Positions 32,777 to 38,677 of a stretch of DNA of 48,159 nt are shown here, piece after piece (within the stretch, counting starts at the first letter, position 1; every line of letters starts with the position of its first letter). Below the pieces are notes generated by a model. It was given only the letters and a program-made list of their open reading frames with translations. It made no database searches and had not been told where the DNA came from. The DNA is taken from positions 1 through 48,159 of IMG/VR virus record IMGVR_UViG_3300030520_001134; one strand, 5' to 3'. The DNA comes from a virus. The translations under genes were made by a program, and so were the position numbers.

Positions 32777-33436
32777 CGGATGATCTCCGTTGGGTTCCGG
32801 CTGACCGGCAAAGCCCGAGCGCCCGCTCTGACCGGGTCAGAACGTTGCGGGGCGTGCCTTCGCCGGCGCGCAAGACTCCAGGGCCGGCGCGAGCAGTCGC
32901 GTCGGCTGGGGGCGTGCGTCCGGCAAAAAGCTACCCGCACGCTCGCTCAGGGCGAGCGCGGGGGATCAGCGCCTTTGGCCGGAACCATTGATGAGGGGTG
33001 CTTCAGACCAAGCGCCGGCGACCGGCTGGAGCGGCCGCGCGAGCCTGGGGGCGCGGGCGGCGAACGCCGGGTCGGCCGGTGGGCCGGGGTGGTTGAAGCG
33101 GTCGTCTGTCTGGGATCAGGGGCCCTTGCGCTTGCGCGCCCGCGCCCTGGGCGCCAGCAGCCGCCGGCGCGCGCGGATCCAGTTCAGGGGGGCGGAGCCG
33201 ACCCTGAAGGGGCGAATCATGAACGGGTTAACGGATGGTTCGCAGGTGAGAGAAACGCGGGTCCAGGGAGGGGCGCGCGTTGTGCCCATCAGCTATGTCG
33301 ACCAAGGCCGACCGGGGGGGGCGGAACGAACATCGCCCCGCCCGCGCCTGCTCGGGAGGGCGCGCGGACGGGGCGGCTCCGCGCGCAGTGGCGGCCGCAC
33401 GCGAAGAGGAATGAGAGGGTGAGCGCGGCGACTAGG
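32777..33436. other. 660-nt space with weak coding signal, regulatory region
   Basis: Large gap in an otherwise dense genome. It holds the palindrome at 32827-32841 and a candidate small plus-strand ORF 33219-33422 (start ATG with AAGGGGCG upstream, product beginning MNGLTDGSQVRETRVQGGAR) that turns into Arg/Gly-rich sequence after a G8 tract at about 33313-33320 and is therefore doubtful. The rest is G+C-rich with stops in most frames. It may contain a promoter for the replication genes, an origin or an antitermination site; I cannot point to one. Confidence 0.45.
32827..32841. promoter_or_regulatory. 15-bp perfect palindrome upstream of the replication-type genes
   Basis: TCTGACC-G-GGTCAGA, perfect 7-bp arms around one base, 50 nt before the GTG start of the 32543-32776 gene. 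The sequence differs from the immunity operators, so a different protein would bind it. Chance cannot be excluded. Confidence 0.35.
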
Positions 33437-34042
33437 CTAGCCATCGTTGCCCACCCCCCAGCTCTTCATGAGCAGGTCGAAGTGGGCGCGCTCCTGCGCC
33501 CGACCGGTGGCCTGGTCGTACCAGGTGATGCACTCCCCCACGATCGCGCGGATCCGCGCCTCTTCAGCGTCGGTGAATGCGGGTGGGACCCACAGGTCGT
33601 CGATGTCGTCGCCGTCCGCCGGCAAGCACCGATCCAGGAACGTCTCCTGGTCGCCGTGGGTGGTTCTTGCGGCCTGCGGAAAGGAACGCTTGGCGGAGGC
33701 AATCTCCTCGTCGGAATGCCGAAACGGATCAGAGAGCACGTCACGGGCGCGTTGCTCGCGGACGATGGTGGCGAGGACGACCTCCGGCGCTCGCCCGCGA
33801 GAGAGCGGGTCACGCGGGACGCCGTAGCCCGCGTCGCCAGGCAGGGCCATCTCAGGCGCCGAACCGGGGAACCGCTTGCGTCGGAGCAACTCGGCCCTCA
33901 CCCGGCCCCGGTACTTGCGATCGCCGAGAAACCGCTGCACGCGCCAGACCAAGGGCTGGCGCGCGACCTCCCAGGCCACGACCGCGACGGCGGCGGCGCC
34001 CACGACCTCGATCCCGGTCACGACCCATTCGGGCGCCATCAT
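33437..34042 (-). CDS. Membrane-anchored protein with C-terminal A...YD..G motif (paralog C)
   Basis: 201 residues. An N-terminal membrane segment (VVTGIEVVGAAAVAVVAWEV, about 7-26) is followed by a basic juxtamembrane stretch and a soluble domain of about 130 residues. The last 45 residues carry the motif shared with the two next upstream genes: an Ala-Glu helix start, ECITWYDQATG, and a Leu fifteen residues after the Tyr. It is the longest of the three. Function unknown. It lies at the end of the operon that starts with the Cro-like gene. Confidence 0.65.
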   Translation of the reverse strand: MMAPEWVVTGIEVVGAAAVAVVAWEVARQPLVWRVQRFLGDRKYRGRVRAELLRRKRFPGSAPEMALPGDAGYGVPRDPLSRGRAPEVVLATIVREQRARDVLSDPFRHSDEEIASAKRSFPQAARTTHGDQETFLDRCLPADGDDIDDLWVPPAFTDAEEARIRAIVGECITWYDQATGRAQERAHFDLLMKSWGVGNDG

Positions 34043-34051
34043 GATCGCGCC

Positions 34052-34327
34052 TCACCCGTCATGGAGCGGCCTGCGGCCATCGGGATCCAGGGCGGCGAGA
34101 TCGCCCTGGTGGCGGCGGGCGTAATGGCCGGCGCCGGTGTCGTAGATACTGAGTCCGCGGTCGCAGATGCGCCGAACCTCTTGGCGCTGGGCCTCGTTCA
34201 ACCCCCCGAGGAGCACCTGACGCCGCAACCGGTTGACGCCGGCCAAGACAAAGGCCGAGCCCACAACCGCCAGGCACTGCAGGCCGGCGGCGATCAGGAT
34301 CAGGACGTAGGGCGGGGGCAGCGTCAT
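34052..34327 (-). CDS. Small membrane protein with A...YD..G motif (paralog B)
   Basis: 91 residues. A membrane segment (VLILIAAGLQCLAVVGSAFVLAG, about 8-30) is followed by an Arg-rich stretch (NRLRRQ) and the motif LNEAQRQEVRRI...LSIYDTGAG. Start overlaps the stop of paralog A (ATGA). Positive-inside charge places the motif in the cytoplasm. No database family comes to mind. Confidence 0.65.
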   Translation of the reverse strand: MTLPPPYVLILIAAGLQCLAVVGSAFVLAGVNRLRRQVLLGGLNEAQRQEVRRICDRGLSIYDTGAGHYARRHQGDLAALDPDGRRPLHDG

Positions 34328-34608
34328 GGCTGGCCGCCCCCGTATAAGCGCACCAACAGCCGCATTAGCTCCGCGAGGTCGGCGACAAGAGAGTCCAGCT
34401 TGGCCCGGCGCTTAAGACCCTCGGATCGATCGTAGTGGCCGATATGTCGGTCGATCATCCCCTGCAGCGCCCCGATCTGTGCAGGGTTCAGCGCTTTCGG
34501 CTCCGGCCGGCCGCGCGCGATCCAGACCAGCCGGGTCACGATCGCCTGGACGATACTGGCGCCCAGGACGGCCAGACAGACGGCGGCGACGTCGCGCAGG
34601 AAGCCCAT
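34324..34608 (-). CDS. Small membrane protein with A...YD..G motif (paralog A)
   Basis: 94 residues from the ATG at 34606-34608, which overlaps the stop of the Cro-like gene (TGATG). Membrane segment about 7-27 (VAAVCLAVLGASIVQAIVTRL), then a basic stretch and LNPAQIGALQGMIDRHIGHY followed by D-x3-G, with a final amphipathic helix. It shares Ala, Tyr-Asp, Gly and the terminal Leu with B and C at the same spacing, without gaps. Probably cytoplasmic C-terminus. Function unknown. Confidence 0.65.
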   Translation of the reverse strand: MGFLRDVAAVCLAVLGASIVQAIVTRLVWIARGRPEPKALNPAQIGALQGMIDRHIGHYDRSEGLKRRAKLDSLVADLAELMRLLVRLYGGGQP

Positions 34609-34889
34609 CACAGGGTGGCCCGCGCTTCGGTCAGGGCGCGCGGCTCGGCCGCCGGCGGCCGCCGGCGGCGCAGGGCCGCCTGCAGCAGCTCTAGCTCTTC
34701 GCCGTGGAGCAGCTCGGTGGCGGGGACCTGGCCGTCGGACCATTGTTCGATACGGAGCGCGAGCTTGAGCGGCATCGGCGCACGGCCACTCTCAAGCCGG
34801 CTGAAGTAACCCGTGGACGCGAGACCTAGTTCAGCCGAGGCGCGCGCCTGGCTCAATCCCCGACTCTTCCTGTACCGAAGCAGGCTCAT
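34608..34889 (-). CDS. XRE-family regulator, Cro-like
   Basis: 93 residues: a helix-turn-helix of the Cro/C1 type in the first 60 (SLLRYRKSRGLSQARASAEL, LASTGYFSRLESGR), then a short basic tail with no dimerisation or peptidase domain. It is the first gene of the leftward early operon. The ATG begins eight bases after the -10 box, so its mRNA would have almost no leader. Its promoter contains the perfect operator O1. Small size, position and direction correspond to lambda cro. Confidence 0.82.
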   Translation of the reverse strand: MSLLRYRKSRGLSQARASAELGLASTGYFSRLESGRAPMPLKLALRIEQWSDGQVPATELLHGEELELLQAALRRRRPPAAEPRALTEARATL

Positions 34890-34897
34890 GGAGGCGC

Positions 34898-34926
34898 ATA
34901 GTTTGGATAATCCAAACTCGTGTCAA
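34898..34926 (-). promoter_or_regulatory. Leftward early promoter (PR-like)
   Basis: On the minus strand: -35 TTGACA (forward TGTCAA, 34921-34926), a 17-bp spacer, and -10 AACTAT (forward ATAGTT, 34898-34903). The spacer and part of the -10 are covered by operator O1, so a bound repressor would exclude RNA polymerase. The predicted start point falls on or next to the ATG of the Cro-like gene. Confidence 0.75.
34901..34917. promoter_or_regulatory. Operator O1 (perfect palindrome)
   Basis: GTTTGGA-TAA-TCCAAAC, perfect 7-bp arms; one further base pair on each side (A/T) also fits. Centre at 34909. It matches O3 at 36175-36191 in all arm positions. Confidence 0.85.
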
Positions 34927-34935
34927 GGCGCCAGG

Positions 34936-34952
34936 TTGAGAATTCGCCAAAC
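34936..34952. promoter_or_regulatory. Operator Om (half-site quality)
   Basis: TTGAGAA-TTC-GCCAAAC: the right arm agrees at six of seven positions, the left arm at three. It was found because its centre (34944) lies almost midway between O1 and O2. It would be a weak middle site, like lambda OR2. Confidence 0.45.
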
Positions 34953-34968
34953 GACCGACTCCAATAGA

Positions 34969-34985
34969 GTTCGGATAATCTGAAC
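34969..34985. promoter_or_regulatory. Operator O2 overlapping the rightward regulator promoter
   Basis: GTTCGGA-TAA-TCTGAAC. Its arms match each other at six of seven positions and the O1 arms at six and five of seven. It covers the GATAAT -10 element and ends at the base before the GTG start of the rightward regulator, so binding should block that gene's own transcription. Confidence 0.75.
34974..34979 (+). promoter_or_regulatory. -10 element of the rightward regulator promoter (PRM-like)
   Basis: GATAAT ends six bases before the GTG start, so transcription should begin at or near the start codon and give a leaderless message, as lambda PRM does. The -35 region 17 bp upstream (ACGACC) is poor, which is typical of promoters that need activation. 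Confidence 0.6.
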
Positions 34986-35309
34986 GTGAGCGAATCCGAT
35001 GACTCAGATTGGTACCTGCGGGAGTGGATGGCCCACTTCGGCAAGAAACAGGCAGGCCTTGTTAATGAGCTCGGCTGGGATAAAGCCCGCGCGAGCTTTA
35101 TCTGGAACAGCAAGCAGTCCTACCGGCGCGAAGTAGTTAACGAAATATCTACATGGCTGGGCGTCCGCCCATTTGAATTGCTGATGCCGCCGGCCGATGC
35201 CCTCGCGCTGCGCCGCCTTCGACAGGCTGCTGTCGAGATCGCCGAAGCCACCACCCCTTACGATGCGCACGACCAGCCGGCGCCCCGAAAGCGCGCCAGG
35301 TCAGGGTAG
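34986..35309 (+). CDS. HTH regulator, candidate lysogenic repressor (CI-like role)
   Basis: 107 residues, GTG start. Residues 10-65 form a lambda-repressor-like HTH: REWMAHFGKKQAGLVNELGW, then SFIWNSKQSYRREVVNEIST, and WLGVRPFELLMPP closing the fold. A helical tail follows. There is no S24 autocleavage domain. Its orientation towards the second operator cluster, its weak leaderless promoter and the lipoprotein gene directly behind it correspond to lambda cI-rex. Which of the two regulators actually maintains lysogeny is inferred from this topology. Confidence 0.72.
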   Translation: MSESDDSDWYLREWMAHFGKKQAGLVNELGWDKARASFIWNSKQSYRREVVNEISTWLGVRPFELLMPPADALALRRLRQAAVEIAEATTPYDAHDQPAPRKRARSG

Positions 35310-35313
35310 CGAG

Positions 35314-36141
35314 ATGAGCCGAAGGACACAGCCGATGATCTTAGCCAGGTGGCTAGCCGGCGCGGGCGCGATGCTGCTTTTGGGCAGTTGCTCAGGCGGC
35401 GACAAAGGCGACGGCGATAAATCCTCGCAGGGTGACCCGAAGATGATCGCCTGCACCAACAACCACCCCTGGGTTTACACCAGGATGGCAGACGCGATGC
35501 AGGACGGCGCGGTCCTTCGCGCCTGCACGCCAGTGTCGTCAGGCGACCCCGGCGCCGATCCTGACAACGCGAAGGATGAGGCTCCCGTCACATTCTGTGT
35601 TCAGCACAACCCCGACGGCCGCGCTCAAATTCGCTTCCTCGCCGCCGAAGGCACCGTGTTCTTGTGTGACGAACAGTATGGGTGCCAGGTCGAATTAAGG
35701 ATCGACGACAACCGGCCATTTACCGATGTCGCGTTCTCCACGGATCCCAGCAACACGGAGCTGAAGTCGATCAATGTGGGGAACATCATTGAGGAGCTCG
35801 TAGGGTCAAAACGTATCGTCGTGCGCGCGAGGACGGCGGACAGGACCGCGACCTCGTCTCTGGTGACGAGCAACCTAAATTTCTCGAAACTTGGACTGGC
35901 GTCCTCGGCCGGCGCCGGCCGCAGAGTGGACGGCCTCCTGGGCATTACCGATTGCGATAATCCAGATCGTCCGGACGTCGGGGCGCCCCTAGATAAGGCG
36001 TCGCTCGCGCAAGGTGACCCATCCCTCTCAGGCGCAACGCCGCCGGCCGCGGCGTTCACTCCCGCTCCTGCGGTCGCCCCGTCGATCGCACCGTCCGACG
36101 CCGCCTCTGCTGCCTCGGAGGCCGCGCCGCCAAACATGTAG
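35314..36141 (+). CDS. Prophage lipoprotein in the rex position, unknown function
   Basis: 275 residues. Signal peptide with basic start, hydrophobic core and lipobox Leu-Gly-Ser-Cys (Cys26). The mature part has several Cys (positions in CTNN, ACTP, CVQH, CDEQYGC), a compact beta-like domain (about 85-200) and a Pro/Ala-rich tail. Its start is 4 nt after the regulator stop, so both should be transcribed together in the lysogen. A lysogen-expressed envelope lipoprotein suggests superinfection exclusion or surface change, an inference from position. The stop codon touches operator O4. Confidence 0.7.
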   Translation: MSRRTQPMILARWLAGAGAMLLLGSCSGGDKGDGDKSSQGDPKMIACTNNHPWVYTRMADAMQDGAVLRACTPVSSGDPGADPDNAKDEAPVTFCVQHNPDGRAQIRFLAAEGTVFLCDEQYGCQVELRIDDNRPFTDVAFSTDPSNTELKSINVGNIIEELVGSKRIVVRARTADRTATSSLVTSNLNFSKLGLASSAGAGRRVDGLLGITDCDNPDRPDVGAPLDKASLAQGDPSLSGATPPAAAFTPAPAVAPSIAPSDAASAASEAAPPNM

Positions 36142-36157
36142 TTTGGTTTTTCCAAGC
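36141..36157. promoter_or_regulatory. Operator O4 upstream of the rightward early promoter
   Basis: GTTTGGT-TTT-TCCAAGC, one mismatch per arm to the consensus. Its centre (36149) is 34 bp from the centre of O3, the same spacing as in the other cluster. Confidence 0.65.
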
Positions 36158-36164
36158 GTTCAAC

Positions 36165-36193
36165 TTGACAGAGTGTTTGGAATATCCAAACAT
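36165..36193 (+). promoter_or_regulatory. Rightward early promoter (PL-like)
   Basis: -35 TTGACA at 36165-36170 (consensus), 17-bp spacer, -10 AAACAT at 36188-36193 (moderate). The spacer is occupied by operator O3. A leader of about 90 nt precedes the first gene of the plus-strand operon; it is C/G-rich and could hold an antitermination site, but none is recognisable. Confidence 0.7.
36175..36191. promoter_or_regulatory. Operator O3 (perfect palindrome)
   Basis: GTTTGGA-ATA-TCCAAAC; arms identical to O1, and one more base pair (T/A) fits on each side. It lies between -35 and -10 of the rightward early promoter, an ideal position for repression. Confidence 0.85.
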
Positions 36194-36290
36194 ACCCCTG
36201 CCCACCCGGGCCGGGGCTGACTGCTTTCCGCAGGATCACCTCAACGACTAACCCTGCCTCGGGTGAGCGTCCTCTGACCAGGAGCGCCCG

Positions 36291-36569
36291 ATGGCCCGCG
36301 ACACCGCTTCCCAAGATTCCAGCCTCGACGTGCTGAACGGCACGGCCCAGACCCAGCTGAAGACCATCGTCGAGCGCATCGAGCGCCTGGAGGAGGACAA
36401 GGCGGCCGTGACGGCCGACCTGAAGGAGGTCTACCTCGAAGCCAAGGGCAACGGCTTTGACGCGAAGATCCTGCGCAAGGTGATTCGCCTGCGCAAGATG
36501 GACAAGGCCAAGCGCCAGGAAGAAGACGCCCTCCTGGACCTGTACCTCGCCGCGATCGGCGGCCTGTGA
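36291..36569 (+). CDS. GapR-like nucleoid protein (DUF2312)
   Basis: 92 residues. After a short tail it reads LNGTAQTQLKTIVERIERLE, then DLKEVYLEAKGNGFDAKILR and RLRKMDKAKRQEEDALLDLY, matching Caulobacter GapR (about 89 residues) over the whole length. Cellular GapR clamps overtwisted DNA ahead of replication and transcription forks and stimulates topoisomerases. A phage copy as first gene of the early operon may assist phage replication or reshape the host nucleoid. AGGAGC lies 5 nt before the ATG. Confidence 0.92.
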   Translation: MARDTASQDSSLDVLNGTAQTQLKTIVERIERLEEDKAAVTADLKEVYLEAKGNGFDAKILRKVIRLRKMDKAKRQEEDALLDLYLAAIGGL

Positions 36570-36853
36570 TGGACGATGCCCAAATAGCAATGGACGAGGA
36601 TATCGGCCGCGTAGCTGCGAGCGCTGCGGGGCAGGCTTTCCGGGCCATCAACATGGAGCGTCGAAACCGTCGTGCGGCGGCGGCGCATGAACGCTTCAAC
36701 GCCCGGGTCGCGGCTGAATGTGCCCGACACGTCGCCCGGATAAAGGCGATTACCGCTCAGAGGGACGCGGCCCTGGAAGCGGCGCGCTCCGCCAGCCATG
36801 AAGCCGAGCACACGTTTTTCAAGAAGCAGCTGGGCGAGCAACCCAGCCGATGA
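36569..36853 (+). CDS. Small charged helical protein, unknown
   Basis: 94 residues from the ATG at 36569 (overlapping the previous stop, TGATG). Nearly all helix, rich in Ala, Arg and Glu (RVAASAAGQAFRAINMERRN; ITAQRDAALEAARSASHEAE), so a coiled coil is likely. It ends four bases into the next gene. No family recognised. Confidence 0.6.
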   Translation: MDDAQIAMDEDIGRVAASAAGQAFRAINMERRNRRAAAAHERFNARVAAECARHVARIKAITAQRDAALEAARSASHEAEHTFFKKQLGEQPSR

Positions 36854-37338
36854 CCCGTTTCCTCACCAACGCGGACCTCGACGCCATCGGCGCCGTGCGC
36901 TGGCGCAAGATCGAGGCGGAGATCGCCGTCGAGATCGCCAGCGCCTGGAACGCCGGCAAGGACGCGATCCCGATCGCGGCGGACCTGGCGCTGACGGTGG
37001 GCCAGGTCACCGTCGTCCTGGGCTTTCTGAGCAACGCCGGCGTGCGACTGCGCGCCCCCGCCCACATCCCCTTCAACCTCAGGAGCGCTGCCCATGCAGA
37101 TCGTTATCGACCGGCCCCCGCCGTCGCGGGGCCCGCCTCCGGACCCGCCGCCTGGCGCGGCCACGGACAAACGAAGAGAGCCGCCGGCGCGGGAACGCCG
37201 ACGGCCCTGGGAATTCAGCAAACGCGACTGTGCGAGGCCGGGGGCGGCCCGTGCGCAGAACACTCCAGCGGGAGTCCTCGGTGTCAACCGGATTTCTGCC
37301 GTGGCTGCGCCTGCAACCGAAATCCGCCGATCGGGTGA
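36850..37338 (+). CDS. Small HTH-like protein with doubtful C-terminal half
   Basis: 162 residues as an open frame; ATGA overlap with the previous gene. Residues 1-75 look like a compact helical domain (RWRKIEAEIAVEIASAWNAG, then DLALTVGQVTVVLGFLSNAG, with a helix-turn-helix feel). Beyond residue 80 the sequence becomes low-complexity and Cys/Pro-rich. A second frame from the ATG at 37094, with AGGAGC upstream, stays open to 37549, and both cannot be fully real. Either the first gene has lost its stop or the second is spurious. Confidence 0.5.
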   Translation: MTRFLTNADLDAIGAVRWRKIEAEIAVEIASAWNAGKDAIPIAADLALTVGQVTVVLGFLSNAGVRLRAPAHIPFNLRSAAHADRYRPAPAVAGPASGPAAWRGHGQTKRAAGAGTPTALGIQQTRLCEAGGGPCAEHSSGSPRCQPDFCRGCACNRNPPIG

Positions 37339-37406
37339 TGACCGTCTTCGCCCTGTCGGCGCTGGCGGCCACCGTGATCGCCAACCTGATGGGGGTGTTC
37401 AAGTGA
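37281..37406 (+). CDS. Tiny membrane peptide, unknown
   Basis: 41 residues, GTG start with GGGAG six bases before. One membrane segment (VMTVFALSALAATVIANLMGVF) after a short basic N-terminus. Its stop overlaps the next start (GTGA), which supports translation. It overlaps the end of the preceding open frame. Confidence 0.5.
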   Translation: MSTGFLPWLRLQPKSADRVMTVFALSALAATVIANLMGVFK

Positions 37407-37549
37407 GCAAACGATTGGGCGCCTTCGAGGAGATGCCCCGGCGGCGGCTCAACTATCATCGCTTGTCCGGCCTTGGCCTGATGCTGGCCTCGGCCGTTCT
37501 GGTGATCGCCGCCATCTGCGTCGGCCTCCACCACTGGTGGCCCCGTTGA
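37403..37549 (+). CDS. Tiny membrane peptide, unknown
   Basis: 48 residues, GTG start overlapping the previous TGA. A basic N-terminus (FEEMPRRRLNYHR) is followed by one membrane segment (GLMLASAVLVIAAICVGLHHW). With its neighbour it makes a pair of single-pass peptides, perhaps a two-component membrane factor. No family recognised. Confidence 0.52.
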   Translation: MSKRLGAFEEMPRRRLNYHRLSGLGLMLASAVLVIAAICVGLHHWWPR

Positions 37550-37857
37550 CCGGCGCCGCGCCCCGGGCGGCCGCCCTCACCTTCCTCGGCGACGTGCTCG
37601 ATCTGGACGAGCTGGGGCGGCTGGTGGCTGAGCGAAGGCTTCGCCTCCAGGCGACCCTGGGCGAAACAGCGACAGGGCACGTCAACGGCGATCCGGACGC
37701 CCTGGTGGCCGAGCTGCTTCGCCTGGCCCGGATCGGCATGGGCGTCGGCAGGGTCGCCGTCGACCAGCCCAAACGCCGGGTCGGCGGCGTGGTCGACGAA
37801 GCCACCGCCGACGCCGCCGCCTGGCTCAAGCTCATCAAACTCACGTTTCAAGCCTGA
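37537..37857 (+). CDS. Small helical protein, MazG-like size, unknown
   Basis: 106 residues from GTG at 37537; a TTG at 37546 overlapping the previous stop (TTGA) is an equally likely start. The sequence is helical and acidic (LTFLGDVLDLDELGRLVAER; GDPDALVAELLRLARIGMGV). Helix spacing recalls MazG/phosphoribosyl-ATP pyrophosphohydrolase-like all-alpha proteins, but the ExxE catalytic signature is not evident, so no enzyme is claimed. Confidence 0.55.
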   Translation: MAPLTGAAPRAAALTFLGDVLDLDELGRLVAERRLRLQATLGETATGHVNGDPDALVAELLRLARIGMGVGRVAVDQPKRRVGGVVDEATADAAAWLKLIKLTFQA

Positions 37858-37889
37858 CCCTGCTTCCTCAGCCACCGAAAGACCTGGAC

Positions 37890-38282
37890 ATGAACTCACA
37901 CGCCCCGATCGCGGAACACACCAGCCGCCCCGTCGACCTCTATGTCGGCGTCGCCTTCGAGCTGGTGACCGCTGGGCAGGTGCGCAACGCCGGCCTGCGC
38001 CTGATCTCCCATGTGGACTTCGACAAGGGCGGCTTCGAATGGCGCTATCAGAGCCCCATCGCGCCCGAGCTGGAAGTGATTCACGGCCGCGCGACCCGGG
38101 CCGAGCGGCCCAAGACCCGCGCCCTCCTGGAAGGCGTCGAGGTTCCCTGGCAGGACTGGGACGCAATCGCCGAGGCGGTGAACGCCCTGCGCGCGCGGAT
38201 CCGGATCGCCTCGAGCGAACAGGCCCGCGTCATCGCCGGCGAGATCTCGCGCGCCTTCGCCGAACAGGAGGCTGCACGGTGA
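37890..38282 (+). CDS. Phage early protein, unknown
   Basis: 130 residues: a mixed alpha/beta first half (VDLYVGVAFELVTAGQVRNA; LISHVDFDKGGFEWRYQSP) and a helical second half (WDAIAEAVNALRARI). No motif recognised. Stop overlaps the next GTG start. The 32-nt gap before it is one of the larger ones in this operon. Confidence 0.62.
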   Translation: MNSHAPIAEHTSRPVDLYVGVAFELVTAGQVRNAGLRLISHVDFDKGGFEWRYQSPIAPELEVIHGRATRAERPKTRALLEGVEVPWQDWDAIAEAVNALRARIRIASSEQARVIAGEISRAFAEQEAAR

Positions 38283-38677
38283 CCCTGGCCCTTCGCTGCA
38301 TGGATCCGTTCGCGGACAATGACGACGTCGATCAGGCCTGCCGCTTCTGCGGCTGCACCGATCGTCGCGCCTGCGTCATCGATGGCGTGCCCTGCCACTG
38401 GGTGGCATGGCAGGTCTGCTCCAACACTGACTGTGTCGAGAAGGCGCGTCCGCGCATCGGGGACCGCGCCGATCGCGCGCTGACGCCTCCCCGCGCCGAG
38501 GCCGCGGTCACGCTACCGCTCGATCAGCTGGAGGCCCTGATCCACGTCGCCAAGGGCGGCTTGGCCATCTTCGATCTTCCGTTCAACCCGCCGCCCCGCC
38601 GGGTGAAACGGAGCGCCCAGGCCGCCCTTCGCGCGCTCCTGGCCGCCCAGGAATCCCAAAGGATGGCAGGCGCATGA
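38279..38677 (+). CDS. Cys-rich (zinc-binding) phage protein
   Basis: 132 residues, GTG start (GTGA overlap). Residues 21-54 contain six Cys and one His: CRFCGC, RRAC, GVPCHWV, QVCSNTDC. This spacing is familiar from a short family in proteobacterial phages (CxxCGCT...C...CxW...LCSxC). The C-terminal half is helical with a basic segment (RRVKRSAQAALRALL). Metal binding is likely; the role is unknown. Confidence 0.68.
   Translation: MTLALRCMDPFADNDDVDQACRFCGCTDRRACVIDGVPCHWVAWQVCSNTDCVEKARPRIGDRADRALTPPRAEAAVTLPLDQLEALIHVAKGGLAIFDLPFNPPPRRVKRSAQAALRALLAAQESQRMAGA

Noticed and set aside
32780-34435. 551-codon plus-strand frame across the paralog genes and the gap
   Set aside because: Composition is Arg/Gly/Ala-rich without domains, it runs opposite to three coupled genes, and it ignores the gap structure.
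36850-37338. Cys-rich end of this frame considered as a zinc finger
   Set aside because: The Cys residues fall in the section that overlaps other frames and has poor codon use; not reliable.
37537-37857. MazG-type nucleotide pyrophosphohydrolase
   Set aside because: All-helical and of similar size, but the metal-binding ExxE...ExxD signature is not visible.
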